A DNA stretch of 7,682 nt from Candidatus Omnitrophota bacterium (GCA_023473405.1 JAMCZD010000411.1:1-7682), one strand, 5' to 3'. Shown: positions 1-5,949, numbered from the stretch's first letter. Numbers and translations: made by a program. Notes: generated from the sequence alone by a model not told the origin.

Positions 1-210
1 GCCGGCTTCGGCCAGTCCATGGTCGAGGCCTGGTACGGCTCGCTACAGCTCAAGCTCTACCGCCCGAGCAACGGCTCGACGGCCACGCTCGCCTTGGGTA
101 CGGGAGCGGCCGTGCCGACCTGGTCCGCCGACGGCAAGAGCTTGCTTTTCGTGCGCGACGACGGTATCTGGCTCTGGCGTGGGCTGGCCGGCAGGCCTGT
201 CGAGGTCGCC
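1..210 (+). CDS. TolB-like (PD40/WD40-type) beta-propeller protein, internal fragment
   Basis: The + strand is open from the first base of the window. It encodes a segment with PTWSADGKSLLF followed by DDGIWLW, which matches the PD40/TolB propeller blade pattern (P-x-W-S-x-D-G-K...F...G-I-W). Such blades occur in TolB and in many periplasmic or lipoprotein propellers, and one blade does not identify the protein. The internal Met at 19 is not a credible start because the frame is open before it. Downstream of about 210 the frame continues to 672, but from there it runs antisense to metK, so those residues are not propeller sequence. The segment is visibly GC-richer than the metK part beside it. 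It is probably a foreign piece joined here by an assembly or amplification artefact rather than a neighbouring gene. The family call is moderately sure and the native context is unknown. Confidence 0.55.
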
Positions 211-221
211 CGCCCCCTGTT
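204..221. other. Chimeric junction between propeller fragment and metK
   Basis: MetK homology on the - strand ends with the Asp codon at 205-207, and propeller-like coding on the + strand ends at about the same place. The bases GGTCGCC (204-210) are compatible with both parents: Val-Ala on the + strand and the Gly-Asp of GAGD on the - strand. The next bases also encode Pro-Leu-Phe on the + strand. The switch within a few bases of shared sequence points to a microhomology join. Confidence 0.7.
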
Positions 222-579
222 CGCTCGTGTCCTTTCCCTCAGCCTCCCGAGCGTCCACACCCTGGGCAATGTCCGGACTCTGGCCGGTAACCACGTTCAT
301 GATGCAAACGCGATCGGCGTGAAACACGTCGTCATCATGCACATAGCCGATGGACCGGATCGCTTCGCGGACTATCGCATTGTAATCGAGCCTGGCCCGG
401 CTGGTGATTTCACCGCCAACGATCACGAAATTGCACTTGGCATAGGTTTCGCAGGCAACACGGCTCAGCGGGTCTTGGGCCAGACAGGCATCCAAAACGG
501 CATCGGAGATCGTATCACAAACCTTGTCCGGATGGCCTTCGCCTACGGACTCGGACGAAAAGATGTAAGTCTTGGTCAT
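205..579 (-). CDS. metK: S-adenosylmethionine synthetase (MetK), N-terminal part only, truncated by a junction
   Basis: MetK makes S-adenosylmethionine from methionine and ATP in the cytoplasm. The first 125 residues are unmistakable: SVGEGHPDKVCD (residues 11-22, ATP/Mg-binding His and Asp), GGEITS (55-60), TGQSPDIAQGVD (98-109) and KDTSEQGAGD (116-125, the mobile active-site loop). Family members have about 380-400 residues and continue after GAGD with Q-G-x-M-F-G. Here the frame turns into LDRPAGQP and later residues that are the antisense of a propeller gene, reading on to about 43. About two thirds of the protein, including its central and C-terminal domains, is therefore missing. The ATG at 577-579 gives the standard MTK-Y-F-S-S-E-S start; no Shine-Dalgarno is obvious. 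The gene diverges from the SahR-like regulator across a 111-base gap with a symmetric promoter. The truncation is more likely an artefact than a real pseudogene, since MetK is normally essential. Confidence 0.93.
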
Positions 580-613
580 GTCAAAATCATCAAATCGAGC
601 CTAAAATGTCATA

Positions 614-661
614 TTGACGTATCGGGATGGGAAGATATATCGTGTCCGAGTTCCTCGTCAA
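614..661. promoter_or_regulatory. Symmetric divergent promoter pair for metK and the ArsR-methyltransferase gene
   Basis: On the + strand TTGACG (614-619) is followed after 16 bases by TATATC (636-641). On the - strand TTGACG (661-656) is followed after 16 bases by TATATC (639-634). The two -10 hexamers overlap in the perfect palindrome GATATATC (634-641), and the whole arrangement is symmetric about position 637.5. Each strand thus carries a sigma70-type promoter pointing at its own gene, with predicted starts near 648 (+) and 627 (-). The -10 lacks the preferred final T. The palindrome could also be, or overlap, the operator of the adjacent regulator. Sequence and spacing are observed directly; promoter activity and regulation are inferred. 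Confidence 0.6.
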
Positions 662-690
662 CTGGGAAATAAAACAAAATTCGGACAAGC

Positions 691-1620
691 ATGGCTGACA
701 TATTGAGATCATTGCGAGCGCTGGCTGATCCCACCCGCTTGCGGATCATAGCGCTCCTCGAGCGGGGCGAGTTGTCGGTTTATGAACTGCAGGAAATCAC
801 GCGCATGGGCCAATCGCGCATTTCGACGCACCTGGGACTGCTCCAGGAAGCCGGGCTGCTGCAATCTCGCCGGGAAGGAAAACGCACCTTCTACAAACTC
901 AATCCGCACGCGGACGCCTCGGCACGCGACTTCATCCAATTGGCGGTTGCCGGGGCGCGGGAGATACCGGAGCATGCCGCTGATCAGCTCAATCTGAAGC
1001 GGGTCCTCGCGCTGCGCCAGGAGCAGGCGAAGCTTTATTTCAACCAAGTGGCGGGCCGGTTCGACCGCAGCTACGGCCCCGGGCGGTCGTGGCAGGCCTT
1101 TGGGCATTTGGTGTTGCGGATTCTGCCGCCCCTGGTGATCGCCGATTTGGGGTCCGGCGAGGGGCTCATCAGCGAACTGTTGGCCCGCCGCGCCCGAAAT
1201 GTGATTGCGGTGGACAACTCAGAGAAGATTGTCCGCTTTGGCATCGCCAAGGCCAGGCGGAACGGGATCAAGAACCTCGAATTCCGCCTGGGGAATCTTG
1301 AGACGCCCCCCATCGAGGCCAATAGCGTGGACCTGGCGATCCTAAGCCAGGCGCTCCACCATGCCAAGAATCCAGCTCAAGCGATCCAGTCGGCCCATCA
1401 AATCTTGCGTCCGGGCGGCCAGATCATGATTCTCGATCTTTTGCGGCACAACTTCGACCAGGCGCGCGAGCTATACGGTGATTTCTGGCTTGGCTTTGCG
1501 GAAAGCGACCTGCACCGATGGCTCGAAGCAGCCGGGTTCAAAAAAATTGAAATCACCATCGTGGCGCACGAGGACCAGCCGCCTCACTTCCAAACCTTGC
1601 TGGCGGGGGCGGAGAAATAG
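691..1620 (+). CDS. ArsR-family regulator fused to SAM-dependent methyltransferase domain (SahR-like)
   Basis: This 309-residue protein has an ArsR-type winged helix at about 1-72: LRALADPTRLRIIALL, then a recognition region GQSRISTHLGLLQEAGLL, then a wing with REGKRTFYKL. A class I SAM-binding methyltransferase fold follows at about 115-300: ADLGSGEG (151-158, motif I), VIAVDNSE (171-178, acidic ribose-binding position), VDLAILSQALHHA (213-225) and LRPGGQIMILDL (239-250). The metal-binding ELCVCDL motif of ArsR/SmtB sensors is replaced by ELSVYEL, and the protein has no cysteine at all, which argues against thiol metal sensing. The same fusion defines SahR, a regulator of the SAM/homocysteine cycle that senses S-adenosylhomocysteine. 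The divergent metK supports a SahR-like role, in which the methyltransferase fold acts as ligand sensor. A true methyltransferase remains possible. The ATG at 691 fits the domain start, but no strong Shine-Dalgarno precedes it. The gene ends in TAG directly against a heptamer array. Confidence 0.88.
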   Translation: MADILRSLRALADPTRLRIIALLERGELSVYELQEITRMGQSRISTHLGLLQEAGLLQSRREGKRTFYKLNPHADASARDFIQLAVAGAREIPEHAADQLNLKRVLALRQEQAKLYFNQVAGRFDRSYGPGRSWQAFGHLVLRILPPLVIADLGSGEGLISELLARRARNVIAVDNSEKIVRFGIAKARRNGIKNLEFRLGNLETPPIEANSVDLAILSQALHHAKNPAQAIQSAHQILRPGGQIMILDLLRHNFDQARELYGDFWLGFAESDLHRWLEAAGFKKIEITIVAHEDQPPHFQTLLAGAEK

Positions 1621-1767
1621 CTAATAGCTGATGGCTGATGGCTGATGGCTGATGGCTGATGGCTGATGGCTGATGGCTGATGGCTGACAGCTAATAGCTA
1701 ATGGCTGATGGCTGATGGCTGATGGCTGATGGCTGATGGCTGGTGGCTGATGGCTGATGGCTGATGG
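1621..1767. repeat. Heptamer tandem array, 21 units, consensus CTGATGG
   Basis: The 147 bases divide exactly into 21 heptamers in one phase: CTAATAG, 8 x CTGATGG, CTGACAG, CTAATAG, CTAATGG, 5 x CTGATGG, CTGGTGG, 3 x CTGATGG. Sixteen units are perfect and the variants sit at the left edge and in two internal blocks, as expected from slippage-driven homogenisation. The array begins at the first base after the TAG stop of the regulator gene (1618-1620). It ends at the base before the stop of the - strand oxidoreductase gene (CTA at 1768-1770, which is itself in phase as the start of a 22nd unit). It therefore occupies the whole space between two convergent genes. Translations across it (HQPSAIS-type repeats on the - strand) are spurious. 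A role at convergent 3' ends is speculation; there is no hairpin plus T-tract here. Confidence 0.97.
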
Positions 1768-3048
1768 CTAAGCGAACCATTGGTTTTCGTAGGTTATGGT
1801 CGCGCCTTTGAAGATGGCTTCGTTCGCCTTGATGGCGAGGACGGAGGCATTGAAGGCATCGTTGGGGCTGCAGGAGGGGGCTTTGGATTCGTTGATGTTG
1901 GCAATGAATTCTTCCAAGGCGTAATGCAGGGGAGGCTCGCTGTTGGCAGCGGTCTCGGCTGGTTCCTTGCCTTGAGCCAGGAGTTGGGTGGCATTGGCAA
2001 CGAGGGCGATGCCGGTTTCTTTCGTGGGGGTGAATGCTTCCTTGCGGGCATAGACCTCCCAGCCGAGCAAAGGGGCATCGGTTTCCTTGAGCATCCACGC
2101 TCGATTTTGGCGAATCACAATGGCGCTTTCAGTCCCATAGAAGGTTTCGCAAGCGCCCCCGAAGGAATTGCCGAGGGTGGCGTCGTAAATCATGCGGATG
2201 TTGCCGGGGAACTCGATAATGGCTTGGACGGTGTCCGGAACATTCCGTCCGTCATTCCAGGCCAGGACCTCCCCAAAACCGGTCACGGAAACGGGGCGCG
2301 CCATCAAATACCAACTGGCAATATCGAGCGAATGGATGCCCAACTCGCCCATCAAGCCGATTGAGGTTGACGCATCCAGGCGCCAATTGATGGCGCGTTC
2401 GCGTTCCGGCGTAGGCGCTTTGCGGCGCCAGCTCTCCTTTTTATGCCATTGGGCTGCGAGCATGTTGTTCTTGCCCATGGCGCCGGTCCGGACGAATTGC
2501 AGGACATGTTTGTGGATAGGATTCGAGCGGAAGATCATACCGGCTTGGAACATCTGCTTGGGAGCGGCCAAGGCGGCTTTGGCGATGGCGCGGGCGTCCT
2601 CGAGGGTGGTGGCCAAGGGGGCTTCGCAATAGAGATGTTTGCCGGCCTGTAGGACGTCAACGGCGATCTGCCGGTGCAGGTGGGATGGCGTGGCCACCAG
2701 CACGGCCTGGACGTCCTTTTGTTCGAGAACTCTCCGGTAATCGTCGAATGATTTCGCCTGCGGGGCGGACTCGAGCGCCCGGCGTTGAAAGGCCGGGTAG
2801 GTATCGCAGACCGCGATCACGGGGGCATTTGAAAGCGTGGACAGGGATTTCAAGATCTCACGTCCCCAGGGTCCGCAACCAACCACCGCGCATTTAACCG
2901 GCGGTCCGGCTGGTTTATCCCCTGGATCATCGGTTTTTTCGGCGGCCTTGAGCTCGAGACCGCCCATGAGCGTCATGATGGCTGCCAAGGAACTATCGCG
3001 GAGGAAATCGCGGCGATTCCATTCGTTCTGGATTGGGTCTTTTTTCAT
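1768..3048 (-). CDS. Tat-exported Gfo/Idh/MocA-family oxidoreductase with altered catalytic motif
   Basis: The 426-residue protein starts with a twin-arginine signal (NRRDFLRDSS, residues 11-20, then the hydrophobic LAAIMTLMGG), so it is probably folded with its nucleotide cofactor before export. The Rossmann domain follows: VKCAVVGCGPWG (51-62, G-x-G-x-x-G), VIAVCD (77-82) and VLVATPSHLH (116-125). The family motif E-K-P appears as CEAPLA (141-146), so the usual catalytic lysine is alanine at 143. The second domain keeps GELGIHSLDIASW (234-246) with His239 and Asp242. Family enzymes oxidise or reduce sugar and cyclitol hydroxyls with NAD(P). Length is normal for exported members. The ATG at 3046-3048 gives an intact Tat signal; no Shine-Dalgarno precedes it. 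It is last of three same-strand genes for exported proteins, 103 bases after the ThuA-DUF1080 gene. The family is certain; the substrate and whether it is an active dehydrogenase are not. Confidence 0.92.
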   Translation of the reverse strand: MKKDPIQNEWNRRDFLRDSSLAAIMTLMGGLELKAAEKTDDPGDKPAGPPVKCAVVGCGPWGREILKSLSTLSNAPVIAVCDTYPAFQRRALESAPQAKSFDDYRRVLEQKDVQAVLVATPSHLHRQIAVDVLQAGKHLYCEAPLATTLEDARAIAKAALAAPKQMFQAGMIFRSNPIHKHVLQFVRTGAMGKNNMLAAQWHKKESWRRKAPTPERERAINWRLDASTSIGLMGELGIHSLDIASWYLMARPVSVTGFGEVLAWNDGRNVPDTVQAIIEFPGNIRMIYDATLGNSFGGACETFYGTESAIVIRQNRAWMLKETDAPLLGWEVYARKEAFTPTKETGIALVANATQLLAQGKEPAETAANSEPPLHYALEEFIANINESKAPSCSPNDAFNASVLAIKANEAIFKGATITYENQWFA

Positions 3049-3073
3049 AGTTTTTGGAAACCGCTACAGGCGT

Positions 3074-3097
3074 TGGGCCGGCGCGAAGGCCGGCCCA
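3074..3097. other. GC-rich hairpin upstream of the oxidoreductase gene
   Basis: TGGGCCGGC (3074-3082) and GCCGGCCCA (3089-3097) form a perfect 9-base-pair stem with a 6-base loop. No T-tract follows on either strand, so it is not a classical terminator. It lies 26 bases before the oxidoreductase ATG in the same-strand gap and may stabilise or process the mRNA. Confidence 0.6.
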
Positions 3098-3113
3098 TGC
3101 AAGAATAACTGAC

Positions 3114-3132
3114 CATCGGCGGCTGGCCGATG
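3114..3132 (-). terminator. Second hairpin just after the thuA-DUF1080 stop, possible weak terminator
   Basis: CATCGGC (3114-3120) and GCCGATG (3126-3132) form a perfect 7-base-pair stem with a 5-base loop, 19 bases downstream of the ThuA-DUF1080 stop on the - strand. The transcript then reads GTTATTCTT, only moderately U-rich. It may partly terminate or attenuate transcription between the two genes. Confidence 0.35.
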
Positions 3133-3151
3133 TGATTGGAGCCAGTTCCGC

Positions 3152-4546
3152 TTAATTTAGACCCTTGATTCGGATATTGCGGAAGGCGACGCATCCATGG
3201 TCACCCTGGAGGAAGATGGGACCGGGTTGGTCAACGTCGTTGTCCAATTGCCCGCCGGTCGGACGGGTCAACTCGACGTCATCGTGAATTTTGACGTGAT
3301 TAAGAATGACGGTGGCGCGGTTGCCACGAATGGTGGCTTCGACTTGATTCCAACGTCCGGGTTCGCGCGAGGCGAAGCTTGAAGGGGCGGCGAAATTGTA
3401 GAAGGACCCGTCGCTGGTGGGCGAGAGGCTGTGGCCGGGATAGTCATCAAGAATCTGAATCTCATAACGTCCACGGAGATAGAAGCCACTGTTGGCGCCT
3501 TTGGGGATCATGTATTCGTAGCGAACGGTGAAGTCCTTGAACTTGCGGTCCGACACCAGGTCAGTGCCGTGCTCATCTTTGGTGACTTGGTTGACGAGCA
3601 TGCCGTCCTGAACGCTCCAACTATCGCGGCCATCGGCATGGCGCAAGTGCCAACCGGAGAGGTCAACCCCGTCGAACAACGGTTCGAAACCTTCCCGTCG
3701 TTCCCTTGGATTCACGCTGTAAGCGGTGCTTTGGGGTTCGGCGCTGCCTTCTTCGATGCCGAGCGCCCAGAGGATGCCGCCCAGGACGTGCTGGCGATAT
3801 TCCAAGGCCACTTCCGGTGAATTCAAGCGCTGGTAATCGGCCGGGGTATTGGGATTCACCACATCAATGCGATGGCCCAGAGAGGTATAGAACACGCGGC
3901 CTTGACCGTAAGCCTTGCACCATGAAATGGGGTAATCACCGGGAATCTTGCTGTTTGGATGCTTATCCATGGTCAAAAGACCGTGTACTTGGTCGCGGTG
4001 GAAATCCTTGAATTGGTAAATCTCGTCAAAAACCCGGATGCAAGGCCCCCAATTCCGGGTGGCGGGATGGTAAGGGTCTTGATTCAGGGCCTCGACTTCG
4101 ACTTGGGCTTCATGGGTTTTGAAATGGGCGCCAAGCATTTCGGTGTAAGCCGGGAAATTGGGCAAGGTATCAGCGGCGGCGTGCAAGCCGATAAAGGCCT
4201 TGCCTGACTTGATCCATTCGAGGAAGGCATCGGGATCGGGGATAGGCAGGTCGCCGGTGGTATTATTGAAAACGACGCCGTCGTAGTCCTTCAGGGCCTC
4301 GGTCGTCATCTTTTTGCTCATGTCATCATCCGTTCGCACGTAATCGACGGTGAATTTGCCGCACATTTGGGCGAGATCGGCCAGCATTTGGTCGGCACTG
4401 GGAATGACATCGTGTCGGAAGCCTTTGGTCACTGAGACCACGAGCAAGCGTTTGGGCGTTTGCGCCCAGGCGCAAACCGCCAAACTACTTAACAATGCCA
4501 ACGTCAAGGCCATCTTGGCCCAAGTCCGTAGAGTCTGCTTTTTCAT
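3152..4546 (-). CDS. Secreted ThuA-domain / DUF1080 (3-keto-glycoside hydrolase-type) fusion protein
   Basis: The 464-residue protein starts with a Sec signal peptide (MKK...ALTLALLSSLAVCAWA, probable cleavage after AWA at about residue 28). Residues about 32-265 are a ThuA-like domain, a class I glutamine amidotransferase-like fold: TKGFRHD (40-46), VVFNNTTGDLP (91-101), FIGLHAAADT (118-127) and GQGRVFYTSLGH (214-225). Residues about 287-462 are DUF1080 (PF06439, a lectin/GH16-like sandwich now linked to cleavage of 3-keto-disaccharides): FEPLFDGVDLSGW (287-299), GANSGFYLRGRYEIQI (350-365), a GRWN segment (397-400) and the closing VAFRNIRIKGL (453-463). The ATG at 4544-4546 is chosen because it gives a complete signal peptide; no Shine-Dalgarno is visible. 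It lies 120 bases after the aldo/keto reductase gene, in a gap without a - strand terminator. Such fusions are common in Planctomycetes and Verrucomicrobia. Export and domains are secure; the substrate is unknown. Confidence 0.93.
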   Translation of the reverse strand: MKKQTLRTWAKMALTLALLSSLAVCAWAQTPKRLLVVSVTKGFRHDVIPSADQMLADLAQMCGKFTVDYVRTDDDMSKKMTTEALKDYDGVVFNNTTGDLPIPDPDAFLEWIKSGKAFIGLHAAADTLPNFPAYTEMLGAHFKTHEAQVEVEALNQDPYHPATRNWGPCIRVFDEIYQFKDFHRDQVHGLLTMDKHPNSKIPGDYPISWCKAYGQGRVFYTSLGHRIDVVNPNTPADYQRLNSPEVALEYRQHVLGGILWALGIEEGSAEPQSTAYSVNPRERREGFEPLFDGVDLSGWHLRHADGRDSWSVQDGMLVNQVTKDEHGTDLVSDRKFKDFTVRYEYMIPKGANSGFYLRGRYEIQILDDYPGHSLSPTSDGSFYNFAAPSSFASREPGRWNQVEATIRGNRATVILNHVKIHDDVELTRPTGGQLDNDVDQPGPIFLQGDHGCVAFRNIRIKGLN

Positions 4547-4666
4547 AGGTTAGAGATTTAAACTGCATTTTCGCGGCTCGATGGTTTTCTGTTTCAGACC
4601 TTCGGGGCGCGATTTGTTTTTTTTACCGCAATTGATTTTGCGATTCAAGTTTTTAGGCCGGATTGG

Positions 4667-5767
4667 TTACACGTATTCCCATTTCTTGAGCCATTGATAA
4701 TCGGCGGGCAATCTGGCCCAGGCCTCGCTGGCGGCCTTCTCCAGTTCGGCAGCCTCCTTGGTATCCAGCTCACGCCGCTCCTGGACGGCCTTCACCACGT
4801 TTTCGACCTGGTGCTGATTGATCAGGCCGGGGATCGGAGCGGTGATGGCGGGGTTGGCGAGGACATAGCGGATCGCTAATCTGGCGCGTCGATCGTCCTC
4901 TTCGGCATCGGGGCTATCGAGGGCGCTGTCGCCTTTGAAAAGTGAGTTGCTGGCAAATGGCTTGATGCCGAACACCCCGACATCGCATTTCTTCACGGCA
5001 TCGAACAGGCTATCGGCGGGGAGCACCTTGCTCTTGGCGGTGTAGGGGGTGACCACGACTTCAATCTGGTCGGGGAATTCCTCGATCATCATCTTGAGCC
5101 AGGGGCGGTCATGTGAGGAGATGCCAGTAAAGCGAGCCTTGCCCTGCTTTTTGGCGGTATCGAGCGCGGCGGCGACCTCCTCGGAATCGTGGAAGGTATG
5201 ATTTCCACCCTGCTCGTGGCAGGTAATGCGCCAGAGATCAACATAATCAAGACCGGCGGCCTTCAAACCGGCATTGAATCCTTCGAGGAGTTTATCGGCA
5301 GTGCGCCATCCATCGAAGCGCATCTCTTTTTCGTACCACGAGTAACCCAGATACATCTTGTCGCGCCGGCCTTTGAGGGCCTTGCTATAGGCCATGACTT
5401 CCGCGCCAATGCAGGCGTCGATGTAATTTATGCCTTCGTCGATACATCGGCTGACAATGTCATGCCGGTTCTGGATAAAAGCGGGATTGTCCAGAACGCT
5501 CATGTTGAAAACGTCTCCGCCTAAATCCGCAACCACGGTATCGAGCCGTTTCCAATGGCCGCCTAGGCAGACGCACGAGACCATCAAGCCGGTCTTGCCG
5601 CAGCGCCGGTATTCCATTTTTTCGTTGTAATTGAGCGGTTTGTCGGAAGCGCCGGCGGCCAGGACCGCCCGACTGCCAACGGCCAATCCGGCGGTAAACA
5701 GGGCGCTGTCGCGCAGAAACTCGCGACGGCTAACAGTTTCCCGGGTGGGAAAGGTTTTCTTTTTCAT
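4667..5767 (-). CDS. Tat-exported aldo/keto reductase-family protein with degenerate catalytic tetrad
   Basis: The 366-residue protein has a twin-arginine signal (SRREFLRDSALFTAGLAVG, residues 13-31) followed by an aldo/keto reductase barrel from about 52: MEYRRCGKTGLMVS, CIDEGINYIDAC (108-119), GLDYVDLWRI (172-181), ARFTGISSH (211-219) and PIPGLINQHQVENV (311-324, cofactor-binding end). Of the usual Asp-Tyr-Lys-His tetrad only Asp117 is clearly present. The Tyr position five residues on is alanine (GAE), the Lys strand reads MYLGYSW, and the His position in DLWRITCHE is Thr, with His184 two residues later. It may therefore bind NAD(P) but use different chemistry or be non-catalytic. It is the first of three same-strand genes for exported proteins and has a candidate promoter about 135 bases upstream. 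The ATG at 5765-5767 preserves the Tat signal; the leader before it is pyrimidine-rich with no Shine-Dalgarno. Family confident, activity open. Confidence 0.9.
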   Translation of the reverse strand: MKKKTFPTRETVSRREFLRDSALFTAGLAVGSRAVLAAGASDKPLNYNEKMEYRRCGKTGLMVSCVCLGGHWKRLDTVVADLGGDVFNMSVLDNPAFIQNRHDIVSRCIDEGINYIDACIGAEVMAYSKALKGRRDKMYLGYSWYEKEMRFDGWRTADKLLEGFNAGLKAAGLDYVDLWRITCHEQGGNHTFHDSEEVAAALDTAKKQGKARFTGISSHDRPWLKMMIEEFPDQIEVVVTPYTAKSKVLPADSLFDAVKKCDVGVFGIKPFASNSLFKGDSALDSPDAEEDDRRARLAIRYVLANPAITAPIPGLINQHQVENVVKAVQERRELDTKEAAELEKAASEAWARLPADYQWLKKWEYV

Positions 5768-5877
5768 AAAAGGAGAAAAAGCTTGGTTTGAAGGTCATGT
5801 GAACGCCGACGCTTTCAGCCCGGCGGCAGCCTATGCCAGTCCCGAACGGAGAGGCAGGCCGTGCGACAAGCTCATTG

Positions 5878-5928
5878 CGCCGGTTCGTAATCACGCCGGT
5901 TTTTATACCGTGAACAACCGGCGGTCAA
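5878..5928 (-). promoter_or_regulatory. Candidate promoter with repeated CGCCGGTT operator half-sites
   Basis: On the - strand TTGACC (5928-5923) and TATAAA (5907-5902) are separated by 15 bases, or 16 if the -35 is read as ATTGAC. They point to the aldo/keto reductase start at 5767. The 8-mer CGCCGGTT occurs at 5878-5885 and 5894-5901 as direct repeats 16 bases apart, and inverted as AACCGGCG at 5916-5923. The inverted pair brackets the -10 and touches the -35, the usual position of a repressor site. Motifs are observed; function is inferred. The rest of the 5768-6028 gap shows no gene that I can support. Confidence 0.45.
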
Positions 5929-5949
5929 TTCGGAAAAGCGACCGTCTCT

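Noticed and set aside
211..672. Continuation of the + strand propeller frame to 672
   Set aside because: From about 210 onward the bases encode MetK on the other strand; the + strand residues have no propeller pattern.
580..690. SAM riboswitch in the metK leader
   Set aside because: The gap is only 111 bases and shows no conserved SAM riboswitch core or terminator; protein-based control fits better.
1621..1767. CRISPR-like array
   Set aside because: Units are 7 bases with no spacers, and no cas genes are present; it is a simple tandem repeat.
1691..2098. A 135-residue - strand frame ending in HQPSAIS repeats
   Set aside because: It overlaps the Gfo/Idh/MocA gene in another frame and reads into the heptamer array; the repeats are a translation artefact.
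1780..2364. A 194-residue glycine-rich + strand frame
   Set aside because: It is an antisense shadow of the oxidoreductase gene, with no start context or domain.
4571..4624. Possible + strand terminator (TCGCG...CGCGA then TTTG and eight T)
   Set aside because: The loop is about 32 bases with a 5-bp stem, and there is no + strand gene upstream for it to terminate. The T-tract is A-rich on the transcribed - strand.
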